From Bacteroidales bacterium UBA6244 (lineage in GTDB: Bacteria; Bacteroidota; Bacteroidia; Bacteroidales; F082): a DNA stretch of 64,000 bases. The notes beneath the pieces are model-generated. The model was not told where the DNA came from. It saw only the letters and a program-made list of their open reading frames with translations, and ran no database searches. A program made the position numbers and the translations under genes. The stretch lies in NCBI GenBank assembly GCA_002440885.1, contig DJVY01000002.1:66178-130177 (forward strand), in the 5' to 3' direction. Below, piece by piece: positions 27,609 to 36,089 of this stretch; position 1 is the stretch's first letter, and every line of letters starts with the position of its first letter.

Positions 27609-28058
27609 TTACTCCGATTCTGTCATCCGGGTAATAAGCCCAACACTTGCCACACCAGGTGTTTGTACTTTGTACATCTTGTTTTCAACACGCACCTTGG
27701 AAATTCCTGTTGAACTAAATTTTATCCCCTTAATTACCGTGAATGAACCTTTAATTATACCTTCCTTATCTGTTTTGGTTTTATCGATATCGAAAACATA
27801 ATCCGCTGAACGCATACCCCCACCCGATTCATAAAAGGTGATGTTAAGTTCCAGATAATCCCAGGGATAATCAGTGGTGAAGTCAGCATCAAGGTAGAAA
27901 TCATACAACTGATCATCCTGCACGGGGACTTCAAAAAAAAGAAAATCGAACCTGTTCCAAATCTGGTTGTCCATTTTAACATGGTTTTCATAAACAGGAG
28001 GCTGTGAACATCCGGCAATTATAACAAGGAACGATAAAACTAAAATAGTCCGGCTCAT
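27609..28058 (-). CDS. gldH: GldH-like gliding motility/T9SS-associated lipoprotein
   Basis: 149 residues with lipobox [12 protein letters not shown]. The mature part follows the GldH pattern: W in [17 protein letters not shown]-rich strand [24 protein letters not shown], an acidic [15 protein letters not shown] strand, and the closing [11 protein letters not shown]. GldH is an outer-membrane-linked lipoprotein needed for gliding in Flavobacterium, and homologues occur in non-gliding Bacteroidota. The match is by pattern, not by search. Its ATG overlaps the stop of cysN/C (ATGA), so it is translationally coupled to sulfate activation, an unexpected partner. Confidence 0.55.
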   Translation of the reverse strand: MSRTILVLSFLVIIAGCSQPPVYENHVKMDNQIWNRFDFLFFEVPVQDDQLYDFYLDADFTTDYPWDYLELNITFYESGGGMRSADYVFDIDKTKTDKEGIIKGSFTVIKGIKFSSTGISKVRVENKMYKVQTPGVASVGLITRMTESE

Positions 28059-29959
28059 GATAACGGGAAAATTTTATGCTGACTCAGGTACAGTAATACA
28101 TCTTCAGCATGTTGATCTTTTTTTTCTGCCTTTAAAACAATGGCTGGCGTGGGGGGGATATCAAATGGCATATCAATACCAGCTAAATGTTGAATTTTAC
28201 CCTGATCTGCTAACTCGTAAATACCATATTTATCGTTTTTACGACAAAAGTCGAGATCGGCATCGAGATACGTCAAATGGAATTTGTCTTCACCAATGAT
28301 GCTAGACACCTGATCGCGCACCGATTGGTCGGGAGAAACGAAGGAGCAAATCACAAGTATTCCCTGATCGTTAAGCAAACGGCACAGGTGAGCAACACGC
28401 CGCAAATGCTCAGCCCGGTCGGCAGGAGAATAGTCCAACTCGCGCGATAAGCCAGCACGAACTGATTTGCCATCGAACAGCACCACAGTAGCTCCCTGAT
28501 GAAACAACTCGCGGTAAAGTGTATAAGCCAACTCGTTTTTCCCCGATCCATGCAATCCGGTAATCCAAAGGGTATGAGGTTTTTGATTAAATCGCCTTTC
28601 CTTGGTATCCAAATCAATAAGTAATTCCCCTTTGACAACCTGTTGAAACTCGTGTTGCGTTATCCGGTGTGTTTGTTCAGCAGATGTTTTATCGGTAATC
28701 ATGCCAACGGCAACCGTATTGTGGGTCATAGGATCGATTAAAATAAACGACCCGGTTTGTCTGTTCTTTTGATAGGGATCAAAGAATAAGGGCTTTACGG
28801 AAGTAATGGTAACGTGTCCTATTTCGTTGAGATTAAACGCACGGGTTTGATATTTTTCGAGCGTATTGATGTTCATCATGTAATTGATGTTGTCGATACG
28901 CGCTTTGGTGGTGTTCGAGTTATGCTTGATATAAAACTGCGTGTTGAAATTCATTGGTTTTTCGTCCATCCAAACCAACATGGCCTCAAAATGCCGTGAA
29001 ATTACAGGAATATTGGCTGGATGTACAAGCATATCACCACGTGAAACATCAATTTCATCTTCTAAGGTCAGACTCACCGATTGAGGGGGAAAGGCCATTT
29101 CGGGTGATTCATCAAAGGTAACAATTTCCTTAACACGAGAGGTTTTTCGCGAAGGCAACACCAGCACCTCATCACCGACCGACACAATACCTGAGGCCAC
29201 TTTTCCGGCGAAAGCCCGATAATCGAGGCTTGGACGAATGACATACTGAACCGGAAAACGCCAATCTGAAAAGTTACGGTCGCTTGTGATGTGAATGGTT
29301 TCCAGGTATTCAAGCATGCTTTTTCCATGATACCAGGGCATTTTATCCGACAGATCGACTACATTTTCACCTTTTAAGGCAGACATGGGAAAAAAGCGCA
29401 CATCAGGTATGCCTAGGGGTGTGATAAACTCCTTATAATCAGTACAAATTTTATCGTAGACCTCCTCGCTATAATCCACCAAATCCATTTTATTTACAGC
29501 CAGGGCCACGTGTTTGATGCCCAGTAGCGAAACCAGAAAAGTATGTCGTTTGGTTTGGGTAATAACCCCTTTGCGGGCATCAATCAAGATAATGGCAAGG
29601 TTTGCCGTTGAAGCGCCAGTCACCATGTTTCGGGTATATTGTTCATGACCGGGCGTGTCGGCAATAATAAATTTACGCTTAGCTGTAGAAAAATACCGGT
29701 AGGCCACATCAATGGTAATGCCCTGTTCGCGTTCAGCTTTTAATCCATCGAGGAGCAGCGCATAATCAATTTCTTCACCTGCATGACCTTCGCGTTTGCT
29801 GTCGCGTTCCAGTGCCGAAAGCTGGTCTTCATAAAGCTTTTTACTGTCGAACAACAACCTTCCAATGAGTGTGGATTTTCCATCATCGACACTACCAGCT
29901 GTTAAAAATCGCAGCAAATCCTTTTTTTGATCCTGATCAAGAAAGTCTTTTATTTCCAT
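28055..29959 (-). CDS. cysN: Sulfate adenylyltransferase large subunit fused to an APS-kinase-like domain
   Basis: The N-terminal ~440 residues are CysN, the GTPase subunit that drives APS formation with CysD: G1 GSVDDGKST (22-30), G3 [12 protein letters not shown]4 NKMD and two beta-barrel domains, all intact. From ~460 there is a CysC-like domain, but key positions differ. The P-loop reads GLHGSGKN (468-475, Asn where Ser/Thr is normal), and the DGDN motif reads DGKS (496-499). The Ser in FVSP (S542) and the GID.P motif are kept. So ATP sulfurylase activity is well supported, but APS kinase activity is uncertain. It lies 54 bases after cysD and overlaps gldH-like by four bases. Confidence 0.92.
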   Translation of the reverse strand: MEIKDFLDQDQKKDLLRFLTAGSVDDGKSTLIGRLLFDSKKLYEDQLSALERDSKREGHAGEEIDYALLLDGLKAEREQGITIDVAYRYFSTAKRKFIIADTPGHEQYTRNMVTGASTANLAIILIDARKGVITQTKRHTFLVSLLGIKHVALAVNKMDLVDYSEEVYDKICTDYKEFITPLGIPDVRFFPMSALKGENVVDLSDKMPWYHGKSMLEYLETIHITSDRNFSDWRFPVQYVIRPSLDYRAFAGKVASGIVSVGDEVLVLPSRKTSRVKEIVTFDESPEMAFPPQSVSLTLEDEIDVSRGDMLVHPANIPVISRHFEAMLVWMDEKPMNFNTQFYIKHNSNTTKARIDNINYMMNINTLEKYQTRAFNLNEIGHVTITSVKPLFFDPYQKNRQTGSFILIDPMTHNTVAVGMITDKTSAEQTHRITQHEFQQVVKGELLIDLDTKERRFNQKPHTLWITGLHGSGKNELAYTLYRELFHQGATVVLFDGKSVRAGLSRELDYSPADRAEHLRRVAHLCRLLNDQGILVICSFVSPDQSVRDQVSSIIGEDKFHLTYLDADLDFCRKNDKYGIYELADQGKIQHLAGIDMPFDIPPTPAIVLKAEKKDQHAEDVLLYLSQHKIFPLS

Positions 29960-30013
29960 GTATATGATATTCTTTTTTTATTGTATAAAATTACAGAACC
30001 CGAAACGCCTAAG

Positions 30014-30928
30014 TTAAAAATATCCTTCGCGTTTCTTTTGTTCCATGCTGGCCTCCTGATCGAAGTCAATAACCCGGGTAGTACGTTCGCTTTTGGTAAC
30101 TACCATCATTTCTTCCACAATTTTTTCAATTGTATCAGCCTCCGACTCGATAGCTCCCGTGAGGGGATAACAACCCAAAGTCCGAAAACGCACCTTCCGC
30201 ATTTCAGCCTTAGCCGCCATTTCGGGAGGCATACGGTCATCATCAACCAGAATAAAATTGCCATCGACGTTTACCACCGGGCGCTCCTTTGCGTAGTATA
30301 AAGGCACAATGGGAATCTGCTCAAGCCTGATATACTGCCAAATGTCTAATTCGGTCCAATTGCTAATCGGGAAAACACGAATGCTCTCCCCTTTGTGCAC
30401 CTTGGCGTTATAAATATCCCACAGTTCAGGGCGTTGATTTTTCGGATCCCATTGATGGTATCTGTCTCTGAATGAATAAATCCGCTCTTTGGCTCTTGAT
30501 TTCTCCTCGTCACGACGAGCACCACCAAATGCAGCATCAAATTTATACTTACTCAATCCCTCCAATAAAGCCTGTGTTTTCATTACATCGGTATGCACCT
30601 TGCTGCCATGGGTATACGGACCTACTCCTTCTTCGTAAGCCTTTTTGTTATAATGCACAATTAAATCCCAACCATTTTCTTTGGCATACTTATCACGAAA
30701 GGCAGTCATTTCGCGGAATTTCCACTTGCTATCGATATGCATCAAAGGAAAAGGAACTTTACCGGGATAAAAGGCCTTTTCGGCCAGACGAACCATCACC
30801 GAGCTGTCTTTTCCTATGGAGTAAAGCATAACAGGATTTTCAAATTCAGCAGCCACCTCACGGATAATATGGATACTTTCGGCTTCAAGCTCTCTCAGGT
30901 TGTTGATATGATATGACGGAACGTTCAT
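30014..30928 (-). CDS. cysD: Sulfate adenylyltransferase small subunit
   Basis: Catalytic subunit of ATP sulfurylase; joins sulfate to AMP to give APS, with CysN hydrolysing GTP. The PP-loop reads [41 protein letters not shown] and the DDDR....E....[14 protein letters not shown] block match CysD well. 304 residues from the ATG at 30928; an in-frame upstream start adds seven residues but lies against a TATTTTTG promoter hexad (30949-30956). No reductase genes (cysH, cysI, cysJ) are in the window, so APS may feed sulfation instead of cysteine synthesis. It follows upxY with a 65-base gap. Confidence 0.95.
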   Translation of the reverse strand: MNVPSYHINNLRELEAESIHIIREVAAEFENPVMLYSIGKDSSVMVRLAEKAFYPGKVPFPLMHIDSKWKFREMTAFRDKYAKENGWDLIVHYNKKAYEEGVGPYTHGSKVHTDVMKTQALLEGLSKYKFDAAFGGARRDEEKSRAKERIYSFRDRYHQWDPKNQRPELWDIYNAKVHKGESIRVFPISNWTELDIWQYIRLEQIPIVPLYYAKERPVVNVDGNFILVDDDRMPPEMAAKAEMRKVRFRTLGCYPLTGAIESEADTIEKIVEEMMVVTKSERTTRVIDFDQEASMEQKKREGYF

Positions 30929-30948
30929 GCTTCTAAAGTTAAAAAGCA

Positions 30949-30956
30949 CAAAAATA
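30949..30956 (-). promoter_or_regulatory. Bacteroidota -7 promoter element of cysD-cysN-gldH
   Basis: Minus strand TATTTTTG, exact TAnnTTTG, 20 bases before the cysD ATG. It suggests the sulfate genes can be transcribed separately from the polysaccharide genes upstream. No clear -33 TTTG. Confidence 0.45.
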
Positions 30957-30993
30957 CGATTCTTTCTTGTTTTGGAGGCAACTATGTTTACAG

Positions 30994-31500
30994 CTATTCG
31001 ATTACCCTGAGCTTTGAAGGGGGTATTTGCAGGGTAATTGATTTGGCTACGACATCGATTTGAACCTTGACGCGGTTTTTACCATTCACCTCAACCAATT
31101 CACCTTTTAAGCCAGTCATACTACCTTGTATGATTTCGACCATCATACCTCTTTTCAAGTCAATTTCATCGGGCATGGGAGGCTCTGTTTCTTCCAAAAA
31201 GTACTTTATGGCCTCAATCTGTTGTTCGGGAATAATAACAGCTTGTTTTTCAAACGAAACATATTTCAAGGCATTGGGAACATAAATGGCCTTATAATAT
31301 TCCGACTTGTTTACATACACAAAAATATAGCTTTTGAATAAAGGTTCTTCAACCCATTTTTTGCGATCAGTCCAGGATCGCAGCACTTTTATCAATGGAA
31401 GATAATAGGTTACATTCTCAGCTTCAAGCTCGATAGCCACCTTTTTCTCAGCACGAGATTTTACATAAATGGCGTACCAGTGTCGTTCGTTAGGATCCAT
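30994..31500 (-). CDS. UpxY/NusG-family transcription antiterminator
   Basis: 168 residues: a NusG N-terminal (NGN) domain beginning [23 protein letters not shown] and including [13 protein letters not shown], then a KOW domain ([31 protein letters not shown]). This is the specialised NusG paralogue type (UpxY in Bacteroides, related to RfaH/LoaP) that lets RNA polymerase read through long polysaccharide operons. Such genes are normally first in the operon. Here it is fourth, after wza, wzc and a wlbA-like gene, three bases after the latter. Confidence 0.9.
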   Translation of the reverse strand: MDPNERHWYAIYVKSRAEKKVAIELEAENVTYYLPLIKVLRSWTDRKKWVEEPLFKSYIFVYVNKSEYYKAIYVPNALKYVSFEKQAVIIPEQQIEAIKYFLEETEPPMPDEIDLKRGMMVEIIQGSMTGLKGELVEVNGKNRVKVQIDVVAKSITLQIPPSKLRVIE

Positions 31501-31503
31501 TTA

Positions 31504-32460
31504 TTACAAAGAATGTTTAACAAAAGGATGCTGATCATCCGAATGGTTTTCGACTTGTTTATGACGGATATCATGCACTATTTCAATGCTGGTGCGCGCT
31601 TCGTTTAGGCCAAACCCACCACCATGGAGTATATCTGAATAACTCTGGGTATGAAGATCGGTAAATCCACCGCTAAACTCGATTTCTTCACCATTAACCG
31701 CAATCGAACGGTAAGTGCTTTGGTTACGCTGTTTTACAAACTCAGGCAAATCGTTACCGTCGATACTTAAGTACCACCTGACCCGTGCATTTTTTAACTG
31801 CAAAAATCCTGAGGCTTTACTATCGTTCATCAGATGCACCCTACTGTCGACAGGTTTTCCAAAAACCCAACTTAACATATCAAAAAAGTGTATACCGATG
31901 TTGGTTACAATTCCACCTGACTTAGCGTGATTTCCTTTCCATGAGTAATAATACCATTTGCCCCTGGAGGTGATATAAGTCAGGTCGATGTCATGAATAA
32001 CATTCGAGGTTTTACCAAATTCTTCCTTCAATTTAATTATGGCAGGGTGGTGACGTAATTGGAGAATATTGAATATCTGCTTCCCTGTTTCACGTTCTAT
32101 TTCAGTTAAATAGTCCAGATTCCAGGGGTTAAGCACCAGTGGTTTTTCGCAAATGGCATCGGCATCGTTGCGCAGAGCCATGCGGATATGTGCATCATGA
32201 AGAAAGTTCGGTGAACAAATACTTACATAATCTACTTTGTTGTGCCCTGAGCGACGCAGTTTATCCAAATGCCGATCGAGCCGTTCAGGCTCAATAAAAA
32301 AATCGGCATCGGGAAAATAGCTGTCGATAATTCCAACACTGTCCATGGGATCGAGAGCCACAACCAGTTTATTGCCGGTTTCCTTAATCGCTTTCATGTG
32401 GCGCGGGGCTATATACCCGGCTGCACCAATCAAAGCAAAGTTTTTTGGTTGCGCGTTCAT
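31504..32460 (-). CDS. Gfo/Idh/MocA oxidoreductase, WlbA/WbpB-like
   Basis: Likely NAD-dependent UDP-N-acetyl-glucosaminuronate (UDP-2-acetamido-2-deoxyglucuronate) 3-dehydrogenase, which starts the route to diamino-uronic sugars in surface polysaccharides. The N-terminal Rossmann motif reads ALIGAAGYIAPRHMKAI, typical of WlbA/WbpB rather than other family members; EKPLVLNP carries the conserved catalytic-site Lys, and TNIGIHFFDML the conserved His. 318 residues from the ATG at 32460; two further Mets upstream add only four residues. The partner transaminase and acetyltransferase (WlbC/WlbB type) are not in the window, so they must be elsewhere if the pathway is complete. Confidence 0.85.
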   Translation of the reverse strand: MNAQPKNFALIGAAGYIAPRHMKAIKETGNKLVVALDPMDSVGIIDSYFPDADFFIEPERLDRHLDKLRRSGHNKVDYVSICSPNFLHDAHIRMALRNDADAICEKPLVLNPWNLDYLTEIERETGKQIFNILQLRHHPAIIKLKEEFGKTSNVIHDIDLTYITSRGKWYYYSWKGNHAKSGGIVTNIGIHFFDMLSWVFGKPVDSRVHLMNDSKASGFLQLKNARVRWYLSIDGNDLPEFVKQRNQSTYRSIAVNGEEIEFSGGFTDLHTQSYSDILHGGGFGLNEARTSIEIVHDIRHKQVENHSDDQHPFVKHSL

Positions 32461-32530
32461 GCTTATCATCATTAATTTATCCCTAAAAATTCACCTGAAA
32501 TTGATTACCTGAAATAATCAAAAACAGACC

Positions 32531-35008
32531 TTACAGCTTATTAAACAACCGTTTGGCAAACGACTTTTTCTTGTCGGGCTTGTCATCGGTATAATAGCCG
32601 TAGCCATAGCCGTAACCATAGCCGTAACCATAACCGTAGCCATAGCCGTAACCATAACCGTAGCCATAACCGTAGCCATAACCTCCACCCGAAAGTTTGA
32701 TATCATTGATTACGATATTCATTTTCATGCCACGATCTTCTATATCTTTAATGATGGAAGCAAAAACCTTTTTATGTGTAACTCCCTGGCGAACAAGGAA
32801 AATATTGACATCGGTATGTTCCATTAGCAAGTAAGCATCTGTCACCAACCCAACAGGCGGCGTATCAATAATGATATAGTCATACCTTTCGCGAAGTTCT
32901 CTGAACAACTCGCCACAACGCTCGCCTGCAATTAATTCGGCAGGATTGGGAGGTACCGGACCAGCCATAATCATATCGAGATGTTCACTTACGCCGGAAG
33001 GCTGGATAATATCTTCTATAGTAGCTTTATTAATAAGATAATTGGTTAAGCCGACACTGTTGGATAAACCAAAATCCTGATAAATCTTAGGTTTACGCAA
33101 GTCGAAGCCGAGCAATACCGTCTTTTTACCATATTGGGCATAGATGCTGGCCGTGTTGATGGAAACAAAGGTTTTACCTGCACTAACCATATCGGCTGTA
33201 ATCATAATACAGACCTTCTCTTTTCCTTTGGCCACATATTGAATGTTGGTACGCATGCTTCTAAAAGCCTCGCTGATACTTGATTTGGGCGACTCCAGAA
33301 CTACCAGCTGGGTTTCTTTATTGGAGTGCAGCAGCTGACCAATTATGGGGAATTTGGTAGCTTGCTCAACGTCCTTTTTCTCAATAACGGTATCGTTGAA
33401 ATAATCCTTACCCAACACATACGCTACCGGAAACAACAAGCCAAGTAGCAAAGCGATCATGTAATTGAGCGACTTTTTGGGAAATACCTGCTTGGTTAGT
33501 TCAGCGCGAGCCACGTCGATCACCTCGTTGTCGGGTAAGTTACTGGCTTTGGCAATCTGAGCTTCAGATCTTTTTTCAAGCAAGTAGGTGTATATATTGT
33601 CGGCCAACTGAAACTCCCGTTGTAAACCAAATAACCGACGTTGGGTTACAGGCAGATAGCTGGCTTTGTCGGTAATTACTTTGATACGTTTTTCAATTTC
33701 CAGAAGGGCTTGATCAGAATTCTGGATAATATTGTTGATATTACCCAGAATGGCGTTTTGTGTGCTTCTGATCTGGGTGTTCATGCTGATAATCGAGGGG
33801 TTGATTTCGGTTGAGTAGAGCAGTTGCTCTGTTTTTTTGTTGTACAGCGTAATAAGCTCGCTGACCAATTTATTCAACACAGGGTCTTCTATTCCCATGG
33901 CAGAAGGCGCTACAAGTTCATTGATATTTTCGGATTTCTTCGTGATGTAGTTCTTCAGGTTTTGATAATACCTTGATTTTATAAGCAACTCGGCTTTCTG
34001 TTTTTGCAGGTCTTCGATGTAAGTAAATACTTGTTGAGCCTGAAAACTCATGTCCATCACTTCATTTTTCGACTGAAAATTCTGCAAATTAATCTCCGCG
34101 GTGTTTAAGGTATCCGCAATAATTTTCAATTGCCCGTCGATAAACCGGATTGTATTATCCGTGATTTGGTTCTTTTGTTCCAAACTACGTGTGAGGTAAA
34201 CATCAACTAAGGTATTTAAAAAGTTAACTGCCTTTTTGGTATTATCTTTTTTAAGTTTGATGTCCAGAATAGAAGCTTCACGGTTAATGGGTTCAATTTC
34301 AAACCCCCTGAATTGTTCCGTAAGACTGTAATAATCGTTAAAAACAAAATAGAACGACTCCTTCAAATTTTCTTCAGGATCAAAAAAGTCGGTGAGTAAA
34401 ATGGAAAAGTTACCATACGGTGTTTCTATCCTTTCACCAAAATTAAATTCTCCATTCCACTTAACCCGCTCAATAATTTCGTCATCATACTTACTTTTAG
34501 CAAAGTTGTATTTTTTAATCAACTCAGCATCGGCCTCAAGGGTAAAGGAGTTTTTGTCAACAAATTTAAGCCGGTATTGCAGACCCACTGCCTGAGCAAT
34601 AGCGGTGTCGAATACCACTTCAAAAGGGGCATTTTGATACAATTCGGTGTTAATAAGTCCTTCATCAACATAGTAAGCCACCTCAAAATCCAGACTCTGG
34701 ATGGCCCGGTACGAAAGAGAGAAGGAGGTTAAAATCCCGATTTCATTCTGCACATTTTGTTGGTTGTTACTCAAGCCCATTCCAATCAATGAAGAGGGAT
34801 CAAGTTTCGACTTATCGTCTTTTACCAAAACGGTGGTATTTACCTCAAAAACAGGACTTGTGTACTTGTTAAACAAGAAAGCGACTACAACCGCCACAAA
34901 AATGGTGAGTGCAAACAAATACCAATACCTGACAAATTTAAAAAAGAGCGCCTTTATATCTATGGTTTCCTCTTGTGGCTGTATTCCATCAAAATTTTCT
35001 ATTGCCAT
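32531..35008 (-). CDS. Wzc-type polysaccharide co-polymerase and BY-type tyrosine autokinase with Gly-Tyr tail
   Basis: Inner-membrane protein controlling chain length and export of capsule or exopolysaccharide. An N-terminal Wzz domain with a first membrane helix (YLFALTIFVAVVVAFLF) is followed by a long periplasmic coiled region, a GNVR-type stretch and a second helix (MIALLLGLLFPVAYVLG). The cytosolic kinase has P-loop ITADMVSAGKTF, Walker A' VLLGFDLRKPK and Walker B YIIIDTPPVGLVTD. BY-kinases autophosphorylate a C-terminal Tyr cluster. Here that tail is fifteen Gly-Tyr pairs plus one more Tyr, followed by a Lys-rich end (DKKKSFAKRLF). It starts 16 bases after wza. Sixteen phosphorylatable tyrosines in perfect repeat is extreme for the family. 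Confidence 0.93.
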   Translation of the reverse strand: MAIENFDGIQPQEETIDIKALFFKFVRYWYLFALTIFVAVVVAFLFNKYTSPVFEVNTTVLVKDDKSKLDPSSLIGMGLSNNQQNVQNEIGILTSFSLSYRAIQSLDFEVAYYVDEGLINTELYQNAPFEVVFDTAIAQAVGLQYRLKFVDKNSFTLEADAELIKKYNFAKSKYDDEIIERVKWNGEFNFGERIETPYGNFSILLTDFFDPEENLKESFYFVFNDYYSLTEQFRGFEIEPINREASILDIKLKKDNTKKAVNFLNTLVDVYLTRSLEQKNQITDNTIRFIDGQLKIIADTLNTAEINLQNFQSKNEVMDMSFQAQQVFTYIEDLQKQKAELLIKSRYYQNLKNYITKKSENINELVAPSAMGIEDPVLNKLVSELITLYNKKTEQLLYSTEINPSIISMNTQIRSTQNAILGNINNIIQNSDQALLEIEKRIKVITDKASYLPVTQRRLFGLQREFQLADNIYTYLLEKRSEAQIAKASNLPDNEVIDVARAELTKQVFPKKSLNYMIALLLGLLFPVAYVLGKDYFNDTVIEKKDVEQATKFPIIGQLLHSNKETQLVVLESPKSSISEAFRSMRTNIQYVAKGKEKVCIMITADMVSAGKTFVSINTASIYAQYGKKTVLLGFDLRKPKIYQDFGLSNSVGLTNYLINKATIEDIIQPSGVSEHLDMIMAGPVPPNPAELIAGERCGELFRELRERYDYIIIDTPPVGLVTDAYLLMEHTDVNIFLVRQGVTHKKVFASIIKDIEDRGMKMNIVINDIKLSGGGYGYGYGYGYGYGYGYGYGYGYGYGYGYGYYTDDKPDKKKSFAKRLFNKL
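32591..32683 (-). repeat. 93-bp tandem repeat coding the (Gly-Tyr)15 tail
   Basis: Near-perfect tandem array of GGY-TAY codons, 31 codons long, built from 6-bp and 12-bp units that alternate GGT/GGC and TAT/TAC. The unit is a multiple of three, so copy changes would lengthen or shorten the tail without a frameshift. Synonymous variation inside it argues against a very recent expansion. Confidence 0.9.
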
Positions 35009-35024
35009 TTTTCAAAACTGTTGG

Positions 35025-35813
35025 TTACTTAATATAACTTAAAATCAATACTGTGGAGGAGATTGCGCCAAACACAATGCCGTACGGGAAGTTGGCAAAA
35101 GTAAACTGTTTGCCTTTAACCGGTTGCACGTAAACAATATCATTGGGTTTGAGGTAGTAATATTCCGAAAGCAGGATGTCACGTTTGGTCATATCAACGT
35201 ATACTACTTCCGATCCGGTTTTGTTTTGGCGGATGATGGCTACTTTATTGCGGTTGGCAAAATCGGTTAAGTCGCCCGACATCGACACGGCCTCAAACAA
35301 GTTAATGTTGTCCTGATATACTTTATACTGTCCAGGGCGGTTAACCTCACCCAACAAGGTAAGGTTGTAGTTCACCAACTTAACAATCACGACAAACTCT
35401 TTGAGGTACACCTTTAGTCTGTCTTGAAGCATCACCGTAACCTCTTCGATGGTCATGTTTTGCACATTGATTTCACCGATCATCGGAAAATCAAGGTTGC
35501 CGTTTTCGTTTACATTATAACTGTTCAGGTAAACAGAGGCATCGTTGTTTATGTTGTTTCCCGTACCGCTGGTAAGTGGATTCAGCAACAAGGTAGTCTT
35601 TTCGTCAAGTGTAACCACCCTGATATACAGGTTGTCGCCAGGCTGAACACGGTAATCAATTTTTCTTTCGTTGTTGAATGAACTTAAGGTATCAAGTTCG
35701 TTTTTTACCTGTAAGTAAAGCATTTTCTTCTGCGGAATGCATGAGGTAAAAAGGAAAGCTGCTAAAGCTATCCAGAGTAAAGTCCTGAATGGAGGTGCGA
35801 AGGATTTTTTCAT
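35025..35813 (-). CDS. Wza-type polysaccharide export lipoprotein
   Basis: Outer-membrane exporter component. The signal ends in FLFTSCIPQKK (lipobox). A polysaccharide export domain follows (IDYRVQPGDNLYIRV... to VVIVKLVNYN), then one SLBB domain (LLGEVNRPGQYKVY... ) and a C-terminal hydrophobic helix (FPYGIVFGAISSTVLILSYI) that would cross the outer membrane as the amphipathic helix of Wza does. 262 residues is normal for the short Bacteroidota form with one SLBB domain. It is first in the operon, with wzc 16 bases behind it and a TACATTTG promoter hexad 48 bases upstream. Confidence 0.92.
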   Translation of the reverse strand: MKKSFAPPFRTLLWIALAAFLFTSCIPQKKMLYLQVKNELDTLSSFNNERKIDYRVQPGDNLYIRVVTLDEKTTLLLNPLTSGTGNNINNDASVYLNSYNVNENGNLDFPMIGEINVQNMTIEEVTVMLQDRLKVYLKEFVVIVKLVNYNLTLLGEVNRPGQYKVYQDNINLFEAVSMSGDLTDFANRNKVAIIRQNKTGSEVVYVDMTKRDILLSEYYYLKPNDIVYVQPVKGKQFTFANFPYGIVFGAISSTVLILSYIK

Positions 35814-35860
35814 GAATGATCGACTTCTAGGATAATAGCGTTATATTTGGAATAATTCGG

Positions 35861-35868
35861 CAAATGTA
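35861..35868 (-). promoter_or_regulatory. Bacteroidota -7 promoter element of the polysaccharide operon
   Basis: Minus strand TACATTTG, exact TAnnTTTG, 48 bases before the wza-like ATG. The matching -33 region is a run of A/T without TTTG. The remaining 35870-36056 stretch holds a small GTGTCC/GGGCAC hairpin near 35904-35925 and otherwise nothing I can name. Confidence 0.5.
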
Positions 35869-36056
35869 CTTTTTTTTTAAACAGATCTATATAAAAAACA
35901 CCATGTGTCCCTGCTTTTGTGGGCACAATGGGGTAAAAGTAACAATTTTTGAGATAATTAACCCCTGTTTTACCTAATTATCAAAAAAATCTTTAACTTA
36001 AATTTAACCTCCTCCTAAAATTTTTAAAAGCGTTCACCCTTTGATGGCTATTTGTT

Positions 36057-36064
36057 TACCTTTG
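36057..36064 (+). promoter_or_regulatory. Bacteroidota -7 promoter element
   Basis: TACCTTTG, exact TAnnTTTG, 26 bases before the ATG at 36090. A TTTG at 36040-36043 is 13 bases upstream, closer than usual. Confidence 0.45.
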
Positions 36065-36089
36065 ATGCTGAATAATTAACCACTTGCTC

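Noticed and set aside
28055..30928. Assimilatory sulfate reduction operon
   Set aside because: There are no cysH, cysI or cysJ genes adjacent; only the activation step is encoded.
32591..32683. CRISPR-like repeat array
   Set aside because: There are no spacers; the repeat is coding, in frame, and continuous within wzc.
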